From positions 18,852 to 82,851 of the forward strand of contig JAHBWA010000026.1 in the NCBI GenBank assembly GCA_019637195.1: a stretch of DNA of 64,000 bases, written 5' to 3'. A program made the position numbers and the translations under genes. The stretch comes from Labilithrix sp. (lineage in GTDB: Bacteria; Myxococcota_A; Polyangia; Polyangiales; Polyangiaceae). The notes under the pieces were generated by a model. It was given only the letters and a program-made list of their open reading frames with translations. It ran no database searches and was not told where the DNA came from. Below, one piece after another: positions 25,900 to 34,850 of this stretch (its first letter is position 1; every line of letters begins with the position of its first letter).

Positions 25900-27570
25900 A
25901 TGAACTTCACTCGAGGGGGGGCGCTCACGGCGCTCGGGCTGTTGATCGTCGCTGGGTGCGGGGGCTCGGACGCGTCGCCGCTCGCGGACGGACCGGATGA
26001 CCGCGAACGCGTGGTCGTGGACCTTCCGGACGGCGGCAAGGTCGAGTCGCCGCCGCCTCCCACGCCGACGCCGGTCGGTGGAGAGCCGCCGCCGGAGGGC
26101 GTCTTCGTGTCCGCCTCGAAGGGGGCACCTGGGAATGACGGCTCCCCGCTGCGTCCGCTGAGCACGTTGGCGGACGGTATCGCGCTCGCGAAGCAGAAGC
26201 GGGCGATGGTCATCGCGTGCGCGGAGACGTATCCGGAGCACGTGACGATGGGCGACGGCGTCACGATGTTCGGCTACTTCGACTGCTCGGACCTTGGCAA
26301 GTGGAAGCGTGTCAAGACGCGCTCGGTGATCGCGTCGCCGACGAGCCCGGCGGTCCTCGTAGAAGGAATGACGCTCATCACCCGGTTCGAAGGATTCGAG
26401 GCTCTTGGACCGGACCTCACCGCGCCAGGCTCGCCGGACGTCGCGGCAGAGACGTCGTACGGGATGATCATCAGAGGCTCATCGAACCTATGGATGGATG
26501 AGGTCACGCTGCGTGGCGGCAGGGGACAAGATGGTGTTGACGGCGTCGAGCCTGCTCCGAACCGCGAGCTCAGTAACGCGGTGAACGGGGTCGATGCTGT
26601 GCTGCAAGGAACGCCGTGCAATCCACAAGCTCACAACTGTTTCACTCAAACCAGGACGGCGGGGGGCTTGCCTGGCACGAGTCGGTGTGCGGTCGGCCCC
26701 GCGGGCGGAGCGGGAGGCGCGGGTGGCATGGGACCATTCTTGCGGGCGGACGGCAGCCCCAGGCTGCAGTCCCCGTTGAACGCGGAGTCGACTGGCAAGC
26801 CCGCGCCGAAGAACACTCCCTACGCCGTCGGCGGTGCCGGCGGGGCGAACATCGACGCGAGCACCAACACGACCTTCACCTCCGTCGGTGGTGGGGGGAC
26901 GCCCGGCGCGACGGGTACCGTGGGCGGGAACGGGTCGTGGACCGTGAACGGGAACGGAGTCGTTCCAGGAAACGGGACGGACGGCTCGAACGGGGACCCA
27001 GGGCAAGGAGGCGGCGGGGGCGGCGGCGGTCGTAACTGGTATTCGGAGAGCTACGTACCGGTGACGCCCCCGAGCGGTATGGCTCACGGCCTTGCGGGGG
27101 CTGGCGGCGGCGCGGGCGGTTGCGGTGGCAGCGCCGGCACCGCCGGCACTGGAGGGGGCGGAAGCGTTGCTCTCTTCGTCGTCTCGTCCACGAGCATCAA
27201 GGTCGCCAACAGTCGGCTAGAGCCGGGGAAGGGCGGCCGAGCCGGAGTGGGGGCGATCGGAACTCCAGGGTTGGCTGGTGGGTCGGGTGGTCGCGGACGT
27301 CGGGTTGACGTCATCAACGACCTTCGGCCAGCCGGCGCATACGGGCTCGCAGGAGGTGCCGGCGGACGGGGCGGAGCTGCGGGAATGAGCGGCAACGGCT
27401 CTGCCGGTCCGGCGATTGGCCTCCTCTACAACGGTAGTCGCGTCGCGATCAACCAGGAGACCACCGGGATCTTCGCGGGGGAGGCTGGCGACGGGGTTCC
27501 CGCAGCCACCTCCGGCGGGAAGACTCGGCCCGCCACCGAAGGCGTCGCCAAGCAAGAGCACTCGTTCTGA
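25900..27570 (+). CDS. Gly-rich surface lipoprotein with DUF1565-like beta-helix start
   Basis: The 556-residue protein has a signal and lipobox (ALGLLIVAGC) and a Pro-rich spacer. An N-terminal domain reads VFVSASKGAPGNDGSPLRPL and STLADGIALAKQK, then YPEHVTMGDGVTMFGYFDC, the opening of DUF1565/parallel beta-helix proteins. The rest is low-complexity Gly-rich sequence (GGAGGAGGMG, GGGGGGGR, GGAGGRGGAAG) punctuated by hydrophobic residues, similar in style to PE-PGRS or collagen-like surface proteins. The ATG at 25900 with GGGGAAAAC before it is chosen at the signal; an in-frame ATG at 25822 is less likely. The gene uses visibly more A/T third positions than its neighbours. Confidence 0.78.
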   Translation: MNFTRGGALTALGLLIVAGCGGSDASPLADGPDDRERVVVDLPDGGKVESPPPPTPTPVGGEPPPEGVFVSASKGAPGNDGSPLRPLSTLADGIALAKQKRAMVIACAETYPEHVTMGDGVTMFGYFDCSDLGKWKRVKTRSVIASPTSPAVLVEGMTLITRFEGFEALGPDLTAPGSPDVAAETSYGMIIRGSSNLWMDEVTLRGGRGQDGVDGVEPAPNRELSNAVNGVDAVLQGTPCNPQAHNCFTQTRTAGGLPGTSRCAVGPAGGAGGAGGMGPFLRADGSPRLQSPLNAESTGKPAPKNTPYAVGGAGGANIDASTNTTFTSVGGGGTPGATGTVGGNGSWTVNGNGVVPGNGTDGSNGDPGQGGGGGGGGRNWYSESYVPVTPPSGMAHGLAGAGGGAGGCGGSAGTAGTGGGGSVALFVVSSTSIKVANSRLEPGKGGRAGVGAIGTPGLAGGSGGRGRRVDVINDLRPAGAYGLAGGAGGRGGAAGMSGNGSAGPAIGLLYNGSRVAINQETTGIFAGEAGDGVPAATSGGKTRPATEGVAKQEHSF

Positions 27571-27754
27571 CACGGGTGTCGCGACACGGACGAGGGGCGA
27601 ACGTCACTGCAAGCCCGTGTTCCTCGTCGGTCGCGACGCTCCCGCGCGCCAGCGTCGCGGGAGGGAGGACGGCCCGACGCGACAAGGCCTTGTCGTGGGC
27701 GGCCACCCGTCGCGCTCACGAGCGGTTGCGGTCGCGCCGCGGCTCCGCGGTGCG

Positions 27755-28879
27755 TCACTGGCCCGTGCAGAGGGCGCGGTTCGCGATGCCGTCGAACGGC
27801 GCGCAGACGTTCTTCGCGTTGCAGTCGCCGAGGCACTCGCGGTTGCTCGTGCAGGGCTCGCCGTCGGGCTTGCCCGCGACGCAGGTGCCGTCCTGGCAGT
27901 CCGTCGCGCGGGAGCAGGGGATCGTCGCGCAGCTCTGGCCCGCGCCTGCCCGCGGTGCGCACACGTCGTCCGGACCGCAGAACGCGGACGGCGCGCAGTT
28001 GCGCTCGCCGGCGCAAGGCTGGCCTGCTGCGGGGTAGAGCTCCGAGCCCTTCTTGCACGTCCGCGAGGCCGGATCGCAGAGGACGAGGTCGCGGTAGAGC
28101 GCGTCCTGGTCGGCGTAGCTGTCCAGCGGGGCGATCTGAGGGTTGCATTGACGGATGACCGTGCCGCGAACGGTCGAAGAATCGGGGTCGCAAGACGCGC
28201 CGAGCGGCACGGTCTCGGACGTTCGACACGTCGCGGGCTCGCTGGCGCCGCCGTCGGCCCCTCGCGGCGCGAGGCACAGCGCGTAGCCCTGCGCGGTGAG
28301 GGCGCAGCCCGAGAAGAACCCCTCACTATCGCACGGCTCGCCGGGCTTCTTGGTCCCGGAGAGCATCCGGAAGCAGCCCGCGGCGAGCGCGGCGTTGGCG
28401 CCGCCGGAGATCGCCTGCGCGAGCGCGAACCGACCGGCGGTCGAGGGCTGCGTGCACACCTCGTTGAACGCGCGGAAGTACGCGATGCAGTCGCCTGCGG
28501 CCTGCGGGTCGTAGGTGTTCGCGGGATCCTCGATGACACGTCGATCGAAGGCGAGCCTCACGCCGCCGGCGTCGCCGCCGCTGAGCGCGTCGGCGCACGC
28601 GCTCGCCACGTAGTCGTAGCCCCCCGCCCGGCAGCACGGCTCGAGGGTCGAGCAGATGGCGTCGATGAGCTCGGGCAGGAACCGATCGCGCGGGACGGCG
28701 GGGTTCGTCGATGCGCCTCCGCTGCTCCCCGGCGTCTCCGGACCATCTTCCGCGCCACCTCCCGCTTCGAGGTCGGGGCCGCCGGCGTCGCTGCCGCAGC
28801 CGGCGGCGCCGGTCGTCACCGCGGCTCCGAGGACGCCGACGACGAGCACGACGAGGGCAGTGGCGACGTTCCGCGGCAT
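27755..28879 (-). CDS. Cys-rich lipoprotein (Dickkopf/EB-like cysteine modules)
   Basis: The 374-residue protein has a signal with lipobox TTGAAGC, an acidic/Gly linker, a helical domain (about 65-175, with STLEPCCRAGGYDYVASACA) and then a series of small cysteine modules: KKPGEPCDSEGFFSGC, LGASCDPDSS, AAGQPCAGERNCAPSAFCG, AGQSCATIPCSRATDCQDGTC and GEPCTSNRECLGDC. Such modules are disulphide-knit and occur in many secreted myxobacterial proteins. No enzyme motif is seen. It probably sits at the cell surface. Function unknown. Confidence 0.78.
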   Translation of the reverse strand: MPRNVATALVVLVVGVLGAAVTTGAAGCGSDAGGPDLEAGGGAEDGPETPGSSGGASTNPAVPRDRFLPELIDAICSTLEPCCRAGGYDYVASACADALSGGDAGGVRLAFDRRVIEDPANTYDPQAAGDCIAYFRAFNEVCTQPSTAGRFALAQAISGGANAALAAGCFRMLSGTKKPGEPCDSEGFFSGCALTAQGYALCLAPRGADGGASEPATCRTSETVPLGASCDPDSSTVRGTVIRQCNPQIAPLDSYADQDALYRDLVLCDPASRTCKKGSELYPAAGQPCAGERNCAPSAFCGPDDVCAPRAGAGQSCATIPCSRATDCQDGTCVAGKPDGEPCTSNRECLGDCNAKNVCAPFDGIANRALCTGQ

Positions 28880-29048
28880 GGCGTCCTCCCGGCTCCGCCC
28901 CGCGGCGGACGCCTCGGCCGATTATGCACGGCTCCGGCGCGCGCGGGGCCTCGCGAGGTCGAATTTCAGGCCGCGAACAGGGCGGGGGTGGCGACCGCTC
29001 GGGCGGGCGATCCTAGGCCACTCTACGCTGCGCCTCCGGCGCGCGGCA

Positions 29049-29585
29049 TCAAAACACCGTCGTGAACGAGTCGCGCCGGCGGCTCGGCGGCCACGTGACC
29101 GCGCGCACCGCGCGCTGGGCGCACTTGACGATCCTCGCCGAGGTCTTCGCCTCGTAGCGCCGTGTCGCGTTCGAGATCCGCTTCGCCGACTTAGGGTGCT
29201 CGAAGGCGACGGTCACGCTGACGCCGATGGCGCGGCCGTCCTGCACCGCGGTCTGGATGGTGACCTTCGCGTTCGAGGGGACGCGGCAGCGGCTGAGCAC
29301 GCCGCGCATCGGTCCGGTGAGCTGGCCGTCCGTGAGCTGGATACGATCGTCGTGGACGTCGATCGGCTCCGGGGTCGAGATCGCCTCCTCGTAGCTCGCC
29401 GTGGACGGGGCGCGCGTTCGCTCCGGCGTCGCGATGGTGATCCCCGACGCGTCGAACGGCTCCTCCTCGGCTATCGACGCATGCTCGTCGTCGTGCTCCG
29501 CCGGCGCGGCCGGCGTGGCCGGTGCGCCCCCGCACGCGGCGACCGCCGCGCCGACGAGCCACCCCAACCTCGCCGCGAGCCGCAC
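29049..29585 (-). CDS. lipoprotein with C-terminal AgmX/TonB-C-like domain
   Basis: The 178-residue protein has a short signal (LAARLGWLVGAAVAAC) and an acidic linker. The C-terminal domain has SRCRVPSNAKVTIQTAVQDG and IGVSVTVAF, the strand pattern common to myxobacterial AgmX- or TonB-C-like modules, ending in two conserved-looking Cys/Arg segments (IVKCAQRAVRAVTWP). The GTG at 29585 is chosen at the signal; the frame continues upstream only through the tandem array at 29607-29870. Function unknown. Confidence 0.68.
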   Translation of the reverse strand: MRLAARLGWLVGAAVAACGGAPATPAAPAEHDDEHASIAEEEPFDASGITIATPERTRAPSTASYEEAISTPEPIDVHDDRIQLTDGQLTGPMRGVLSRCRVPSNAKVTIQTAVQDGRAIGVSVTVAFEHPKSAKRISNATRRYEAKTSARIVKCAQRAVRAVTWPPSRRRDSFTTVF

Positions 29586-29606
29586 GCGGCAATCGTAGCG
29601 GCCTCC

Positions 29607-29870
29607 GCGCGGTCGCGCTCGTGGAACGTCACGCGTGGTGATCTTGCGCGGTCGCGCTCGCGGAGTGTCACGCGGGTGACTTAGGCGGTCGCGCTCGCGG
29701 AGCGTCATCCGTGGTGAGCCCGACTCCGGCGCGGTCGCGCTCGGAGCGTCATCCGTGGTGAGCCCGACTCCGGCGCGGTCGCGCTCGGAGCGTCATCCGT
29801 GGTGAGCCCGACTCCGGCGCGGTCGCGCTCGCGGAGCGTTACGCGTGGCGACCTCGCGCGGTCGCGCCGC
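29607..29870 (+). repeat. intergenic tandem array, 7 units of 38-46 bp
   Basis: Each unit starts GCGCGGTCGCGCTC or nearly so and continues with a GGAGCGTCATCCGTGGTGA-like segment. The copies at 29729-29772 and 29773-29816 are identical 44-bp units; flanking units are diverged and shorter. The array fills the 289-bp gap between two minus-strand genes. No spacers of CRISPR type. Confidence 0.93.
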
Positions 29871-29874
29871 CGCT

Positions 29875-30615
29875 TCACTCGCGCCTCGGGACGATCGGTA
29901 GGAGCGGCTCCGTCGAGGGCCCCGCGTAGTCGGCGAAGGGGGCGAGGTGGCCTGCGAGATCCTCGCTGGTGGCGGCGCCGCCGCCGCGGACGCGCGCGAG
30001 GACGGCCGCCGTCTCGCGCGGGGCGCCCGCGGCGTGCAGGCGCTCGGCGAAGGCGGGCTCGGTGACGCCCGGCGCGTCGGCGCCGAGGAGGAGCTCGCAC
30101 GCGGCGGCGACGAAGGCGCGGACGTCGTCGAGCGGGGAGCCGGTCACGTCGCCGCCGGCGAAGACGGTGAGCTTCACGGTCGTGTCGGGCGCGACCGTGA
30201 TCCCGTCGAGCGAGAGCGCGCCGTGGACGACGCCGCCCGCGTGGAGCGCGGCGACGGCGCTCGCGATCTGCGCGAGCCAGCAGAGCTTCTGCCGGGCGCG
30301 CGCGATGGCCACGCCCGCGTGCTCGTCGAGCGGGTGGTTCGTCGGCGCCTCGAACGCGCAATGGCCGGGGGCCGCCTCGAGCACCGCGAGGATGCCCGCG
30401 TGGCTCACGGCTCGGAGCCGTCGCGCGCGCATGCCGAAGCGCGCGCGCTCGACGCCGCTGACGCCGGCGCGGAGGATCTCGAGCATGATCTCTTCGCCGC
30501 TGCGCGTGTCGGTCGCGAGGAACGCGTCGGTCACCGCGGTCGCGGCGGGCTCGACCCGCGCGTCCAGCCGGTAGTGCGCGAAGGCTTCGCCGAGCACAGG
30601 CACGTCGGCCACCAT
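29875..30615 (-). CDS. protein-kinase-like protein lacking catalytic residues (pseudokinase)
   Basis: The 246-residue protein aligns by eye with a Ser/Thr kinase fold. The VALK position reads IMLEIL (Glu46 for Lys). The catalytic loop HRDLKPSNI reads HGALSLDGI (131-139), losing the Asp and Lys. DFG is replaced in KLTVFAGG. The following DDVRAFVAAACELLLG matches the kinase helix F region (compare DVYALGIIVYQLLTG in the kinase at 19159-20832). No Gly loop or APE motif remains. It is cytoplasmic, with no membrane segment. It should be unable to phosphorylate and may bind or regulate another kinase. The ATG at 30615 is clear. Confidence 0.75.
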   Translation of the reverse strand: MVADVPVLGEAFAHYRLDARVEPAATAVTDAFLATDTRSGEEIMLEILRAGVSGVERARFGMRARRLRAVSHAGILAVLEAAPGHCAFEAPTNHPLDEHAGVAIARARQKLCWLAQIASAVAALHAGGVVHGALSLDGITVAPDTTVKLTVFAGGDVTGSPLDDVRAFVAAACELLLGADAPGVTEPAFAERLHAAGAPRETAAVLARVRGGGAATSEDLAGHLAPFADYAGPSTEPLLPIVPRRE

Positions 30616-30826
30616 AGACCGAGCCGTGGCCTCGGGTCAGCGGCGACGACGAGCGGGCGCCGTCCTCGTTGCCGGCGCGTTCGCCGACCGGGCGGTGGGT
30701 AGCTGCGCCGGCGAGCTCCGGAGCCGTCGTCCGCCGAGGCGCGCCGCGCCGCGTTGCGCTCGCCCTCGGCACACCGCAGCAGAGCCCGCGTTCCGCGGCG
30801 GGAGGCTACCCGCGGCAGCAGCCGGG

Positions 30827-31483
30827 TCAGCGGCAGAAGCCGTAGACGGAGTCGATGGCGATGTCGTCGCCTTCGGCCGGCGTCGGCTCGCGGCAGATCG
30901 CGATGAACTTCGCCTTGAAGCGGTCGTAGACGGCGATCCGGTACTCGAAGAAGTCCGCCGTCGTGAGCGAGAGCTGCTGGAGGAAATCGAGCTCTTCGAT
31001 CGACGGACCGGCGAAGATCGACACCTTCCACCCCGAGCCGCAGCCGTCGTCGCCGGGGGTGCAGGCGTGGCCGCAGCCGGTGCCGACGGGGCGCATTCGC
31101 ATCGACAGTGAGGAGAGCGTGATGTCGTCGCCGAACTCGGCGGCGAGGCAGCCCGTGACGTCGCGTCCGGCGAGCTTGTGCGTGCCGCTGCCCGGCCAGT
31201 CGAGCGCGGCGAAGCTGCCGTCCTCGTCGAGGACGTTGCCGACGTTGCAGGCGGAGCCCGACGCCTCGTCGGAGCTGATGTCGAACGCCTCGATCGGGTA
31301 CGTCGTATCTCCGCCCTTGCACGGGACGGACTCGCGGCGCTCCTGGCCGGCCGGCGCGCCGCCGCTCGTCCCGTCCTTCTTGACGATCGTGGTGGTCGAG
31401 CATCCGCCCGCCGCGACGAACACGAGCGTCGAGCAAAGCATCACGGTGAGCGCGCGCGAAGAAGGAAGAGTGCGATGGGACAC
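30827..31483 (-). CDS. lipoprotein of unknown function
   Basis: The 218-residue protein has signal peptide LTVMLCSTLVFVAAGGC with a lipobox. The mature part is rich in Cys and acidic residues, with YPIEAFDISSDEASGSACN, GCLAAEFGDDITL, GCGHACTPGDDGCGSGW and FRNxY-like strand segments ending YGFCR. At least eight cysteines suggest disulphides. The GTG at 31483 is the nearest start that includes the whole signal; an ATG at 31441 would shorten it. No family recognised. Confidence 0.72.
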   Translation of the reverse strand: MSHRTLPSSRALTVMLCSTLVFVAAGGCSTTTIVKKDGTSGGAPAGQERRESVPCKGGDTTYPIEAFDISSDEASGSACNVGNVLDEDGSFAALDWPGSGTHKLAGRDVTGCLAAEFGDDITLSSLSMRMRPVGTGCGHACTPGDDGCGSGWKVSIFAGPSIEELDFLQQLSLTTADFFEYRIAVYDRFKAKFIAICREPTPAEGDDIAIDSVYGFCR

Positions 31484-31644
31484 GGCGCCCCTTGTCTCGC
31501 ACAACGGACGGGCCGGCGCCACTGGTTCTCTGCCGCGTATCGCCGCCCCGTCGCGCCGCGCGCGACGTGTCGGTGTCGAGCGACAGGCCGCGCCGCGCGA
31601 CGTGGGTGCCCGCGCAGCGGGCCGCGGCGATGGGCGCGCCCCAT

Positions 31645-31785
31645 CGCGCGGCGGGACGCGGGCACCGGGGCGGCCTGTGTCGCGCGCGGCGGACGCGGGC
31701 ACCGAGGCGGCCGGCGTCGCGCGCGCACCGGGCCCGCTGGCGTCCGCACGAGCCGCGGGACGCGGGCACCGTGGGCGCCAGCGTT
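31645..31785 (+). repeat. degenerate intergenic repeat, about 4 units of 26-42 bp
   Basis: The core GGACGCGGGCACCG occurs at three places in similar context (each followed by a GG-GGC-GGCC/GCC segment and CGCGCGCG), with a shortened fourth unit, in the 329-bp gap between the lipoprotein gene start (31483) and the bamA stop (31813). Nothing else is recognised in this gap. Confidence 0.75.
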
Positions 31786-31812
31786 CGCGCGCGCGTCACG
31801 CCGCGCTCGGGA

Positions 31813-34569
31813 TCAGAAGAAGTTACCGATCGTGAACTCGAAGACGCTCGACTCTTCGTACGACAGCTTGTTCAGCGGGAAGCCCCACTCGAAGCGGAGC
31901 GGGCCGAGCGGCGAGAACCAGCGGATGCCCATGCCGCTCGAGAGGCGGAGGTTCGTGATGCTGCCGGCGTCGAAGCACGGGCTGACGAGCGGCGAGAACT
32001 GAGGCGCCGGCGTCGTCTTGCAGAACTGCTGCTCGAGGTTGAACGTGTTGCCGGCGTCGAGGAACGTGACGCCGCGGATGCCGACCTTGTCGATGATCGG
32101 GAACTCGAACTCGAGGTTCGAGTAGTACTGGAGGTTACCGCCGATGTTCGCGCCGTTCGGGATGGGCGGCGCGTTGACGTCGAGCGACCCGTTGAGCGGC
32201 AGGCGCGGACCGAGCGTGCGGAGGCGGTAGCCGCGGACGTCGAGGATGCCGCCGAGGAAGTAGCGCGCGAAGATCGGCACGCCCTGCGAGAGCGGGCTCG
32301 TGATGACGCCGACCTTGTTGTTCATCTTGAGGATGAAGCCCGAGCCCGGCTGCTCGCCCTGCCCGAAGAGCGGGTAGTAGAAGCGGCCCGTGAGCTCGTG
32401 GCGGAGGAACTCGATCTCGCTGCCGAACGCCGAGGTCGCGAGCTCGGTCGACGCCTGGAGGAACACGCCGCTCGACGGGAAGAGGCGGTTGTTCCGCGTG
32501 TCGTACGTGATCGCCGGGCGGAGCGAGATCGTGCGGCCCGCGTTGAAGAGGTTCGCGAGCGGCAGCCGCTGGAAGATGCTGACGAAGCCGGAGGTCGTCC
32601 CGAAGAACGTGTTGACTTGGTTCGTGTCGACGGCGTCGTGCTGCACCGTCGTCGTGAGGCCGATGCGGAGCCACGGCTGGATGAGCGCGTAGCCGAACGT
32701 CAGCGCGCCGCCGAGCGTCCGCCGGGCGAAGTCCGGGAACACCAGCAGGTTGTCGTAGAGCTCGACGCTCGAAGACCAGTCGGAGTCGAGGAAGTACGGC
32801 TCGAAGAAGCGGATGCTGATGAGCTGGCGGAGGCCGGAGATCTGCGCCTGGAGGGCGAGCGACTGGCCGTTCCCGAAGAGGTTCGCCTGCTGGATCTGCG
32901 CCGTCGCGATGAAGTTCTCGATGCTCGAGAAGCCGGCGCCGACCTGGAACGTACCCGTCGGGCGCTCGGTCACCTCGAAGTTGATGTTGATCGACTCGGG
33001 CGTCGAGCCCTGCTCGGTCGAGACGTCGACGCGCTCGAAGTAGCCGAGGGCGACGATGCGGCGCTTGCTGTCCTCGAGCTTCGTCTCGCTGAAGAGGTTG
33101 CCCTCCTCGATCTCCATCTCGCGGCGGAGGACCTTGTCGCGCGTCTTCGTGTTCCCCTTCACCTCGATCCGCTCGACGTAGACGAGCGGGCCGCGGCGGA
33201 TCGGGATGATGATGTCGACTTCCTTCTTGACCGGATCGAGCTCGGTCTCCGGCTCGGCCTCGACGTTCGCGTAGCCGGCGTCGCGGTAGAGCGTGCGGAC
33301 GGCCTGGAGGTCCTTCACGAGCTCGGCGCGGTTGAAGTAGTCGCCGCTCTTCGCGCGGACGAGCTGCCGGAGCGCGCGGCGCCCGCCGAGCGGCTCGACC
33401 TCCTTGCCGTCGGCGTCGCGCTCGTAGACCTTGAGCTGACGGATCTTGAACCGCGGCCCCTCGTGGATGAGCAGCGTGATCTCGATGCCTTCGCGATCGG
33501 GCGTCAGCATGACGCGCGGCGTCCCGATCGACACGTTCATGTAGCCCTTGTCGTAATAAAGGGCGTTGAGCATGAGGACGTCGCGCTCGAAGACGTCCTG
33601 GCGGTAGGGGCCGCCGGAGCCGAACGAGAGGATGCTCGTTTGGCCCGTCTGCATGACGGCGCGGAGCTCGTCCTCCGGGACGTTGTAGTTGCCGACGAAC
33701 GTGACGCGGCGGACGGTGACCGGCTGGTGCTCGGTGATCGTGAACTTCACGATCACCTCGTTGTCGCGCTGCGGCTCGATCGCGCTCTCGACGTCGGCGA
33801 GGAAGTAGCCCTTCTCGGCGTAGGCGTCCTTGATCTTCTGCACGCTCCGGCGGACCGCCGGCACGCTGAGGATCGTGTTCGCCTTGATCTCGATCGCCTC
33901 CTGGAGCTTGTCGTTCTCGATCTCGCTGTTGCCTTCGAACTCGACGGCCTTGATGTTCGGGCGCTCGCGGACGAGGAAGCGGAGCGTGAGCCCGTGGTCC
34001 TCGCGCTTCATGTCGACCTCGATGTCGTCGAAGAAGCCGGAGTCCCAGAGGGCGCGGACGTCGCTCGCGAGGTTGTCGACCTTGAAGAGGTGTCCGGGCT
34101 TCTCGCGGAGGTACGAGACGATGTCCTCCTTCGCCACGCGGCGGTTGCCGCTGATGTCGATGCGGAGGATGGGCGTGCCCTCGGCGCGCTCCGCCTCGCT
34201 CTGCGGGATGTTGATCGTCGGCCCCGCGGCCTGCGTCGAGGGCGCCGTCGCGCCGCCGTGCTCGTCTTCCTCGGCGGCGGGGGCCGCGCCGGCGTCGCCG
34301 TCGGTCGCCGTGGGATGGGCGCCGCCGTCGGTGCTCGGCGGTCGGGCACCGGGGTCGGCTGGCCCAGCGGGGGTGGCGGGGCGAGCCCCGCCGTCGGTCG
34401 GTCCCGCCGGGGGCCGGGGCGCGCCGGCGTCGCCGATTCCCGCGTCATTCCCCTGCGCGAGCGCCTCGGACGCGCCGATGAGGCCTACCGCTGCGACGGC
34501 CCCGACCATCGCGACGACGAGCAAGAGCCCGCGCGCGAACCATCGGGCCTTCTCGAGGAAAAAGAGCAT
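31813..34569 (-). CDS. bamA: outer-membrane protein assembly factor BamA
   Basis: BamA is the core of the machinery that folds beta-barrels into the outer membrane. The 918-residue protein has a signal peptide (about 1-39), then an unusual Pro/Ala/Gly/Asp linker (about 40-125). Five POTRA domains follow (about 130-530; GNRRVAKEDIVSYL, VEFEGNSEIENDKLQE, VTFVGNYNVPEDELRA, VEVKGNTKTRDKVLRRE-type starts), then the Omp85 barrel with the lid motif ILDVRGYRLRTLG and the terminal aromatic signature EFTIGNFF. Length exceeds the usual 800 because of the linker. No neighbours belong to the Bam pathway. Confidence 0.96.
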   Translation of the reverse strand: MLFFLEKARWFARGLLLVVAMVGAVAAVGLIGASEALAQGNDAGIGDAGAPRPPAGPTDGGARPATPAGPADPGARPPSTDGGAHPTATDGDAGAAPAAEEDEHGGATAPSTQAAGPTINIPQSEAERAEGTPILRIDISGNRRVAKEDIVSYLREKPGHLFKVDNLASDVRALWDSGFFDDIEVDMKREDHGLTLRFLVRERPNIKAVEFEGNSEIENDKLQEAIEIKANTILSVPAVRRSVQKIKDAYAEKGYFLADVESAIEPQRDNEVIVKFTITEHQPVTVRRVTFVGNYNVPEDELRAVMQTGQTSILSFGSGGPYRQDVFERDVLMLNALYYDKGYMNVSIGTPRVMLTPDREGIEITLLIHEGPRFKIRQLKVYERDADGKEVEPLGGRRALRQLVRAKSGDYFNRAELVKDLQAVRTLYRDAGYANVEAEPETELDPVKKEVDIIIPIRRGPLVYVERIEVKGNTKTRDKVLRREMEIEEGNLFSETKLEDSKRRIVALGYFERVDVSTEQGSTPESININFEVTERPTGTFQVGAGFSSIENFIATAQIQQANLFGNGQSLALQAQISGLRQLISIRFFEPYFLDSDWSSSVELYDNLLVFPDFARRTLGGALTFGYALIQPWLRIGLTTTVQHDAVDTNQVNTFFGTTSGFVSIFQRLPLANLFNAGRTISLRPAITYDTRNNRLFPSSGVFLQASTELATSAFGSEIEFLRHELTGRFYYPLFGQGEQPGSGFILKMNNKVGVITSPLSQGVPIFARYFLGGILDVRGYRLRTLGPRLPLNGSLDVNAPPIPNGANIGGNLQYYSNLEFEFPIIDKVGIRGVTFLDAGNTFNLEQQFCKTTPAPQFSPLVSPCFDAGSITNLRLSSGMGIRWFSPLGPLRFEWGFPLNKLSYEESSVFEFTIGNFF

Positions 34570-34850
34570 CGCCAGAAAGAGAAGCTGCGGGGGTCCCTCA
34601 GTACTCGACTACCGCCTCGTAGGTCAACCGAGCGATTCCAGCCAGACGCAAAGATTTCCGCCGAAATCCTGGTGTGTTGGGTCCCGCAAACACGCGAATG
34701 TCGAGTGCGCGGGCCGTGCGATCGCGCGCGGGGACGGCGCGCAGCGTCACCGTTGCGTGGACGACGGGCTGCATTCGAGCGACGGTGACGGGGCGTCGTC
34801 GTCGCGCGACGCCCGCCGGACCCGCGCTCGCGCCCCCGGCGCTCGCCGGC

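Noticed and set aside
29607..29870. CRISPR-like array with 44-bp period
   Set aside because: The whole period is repeated, including the part that would be the spacer.
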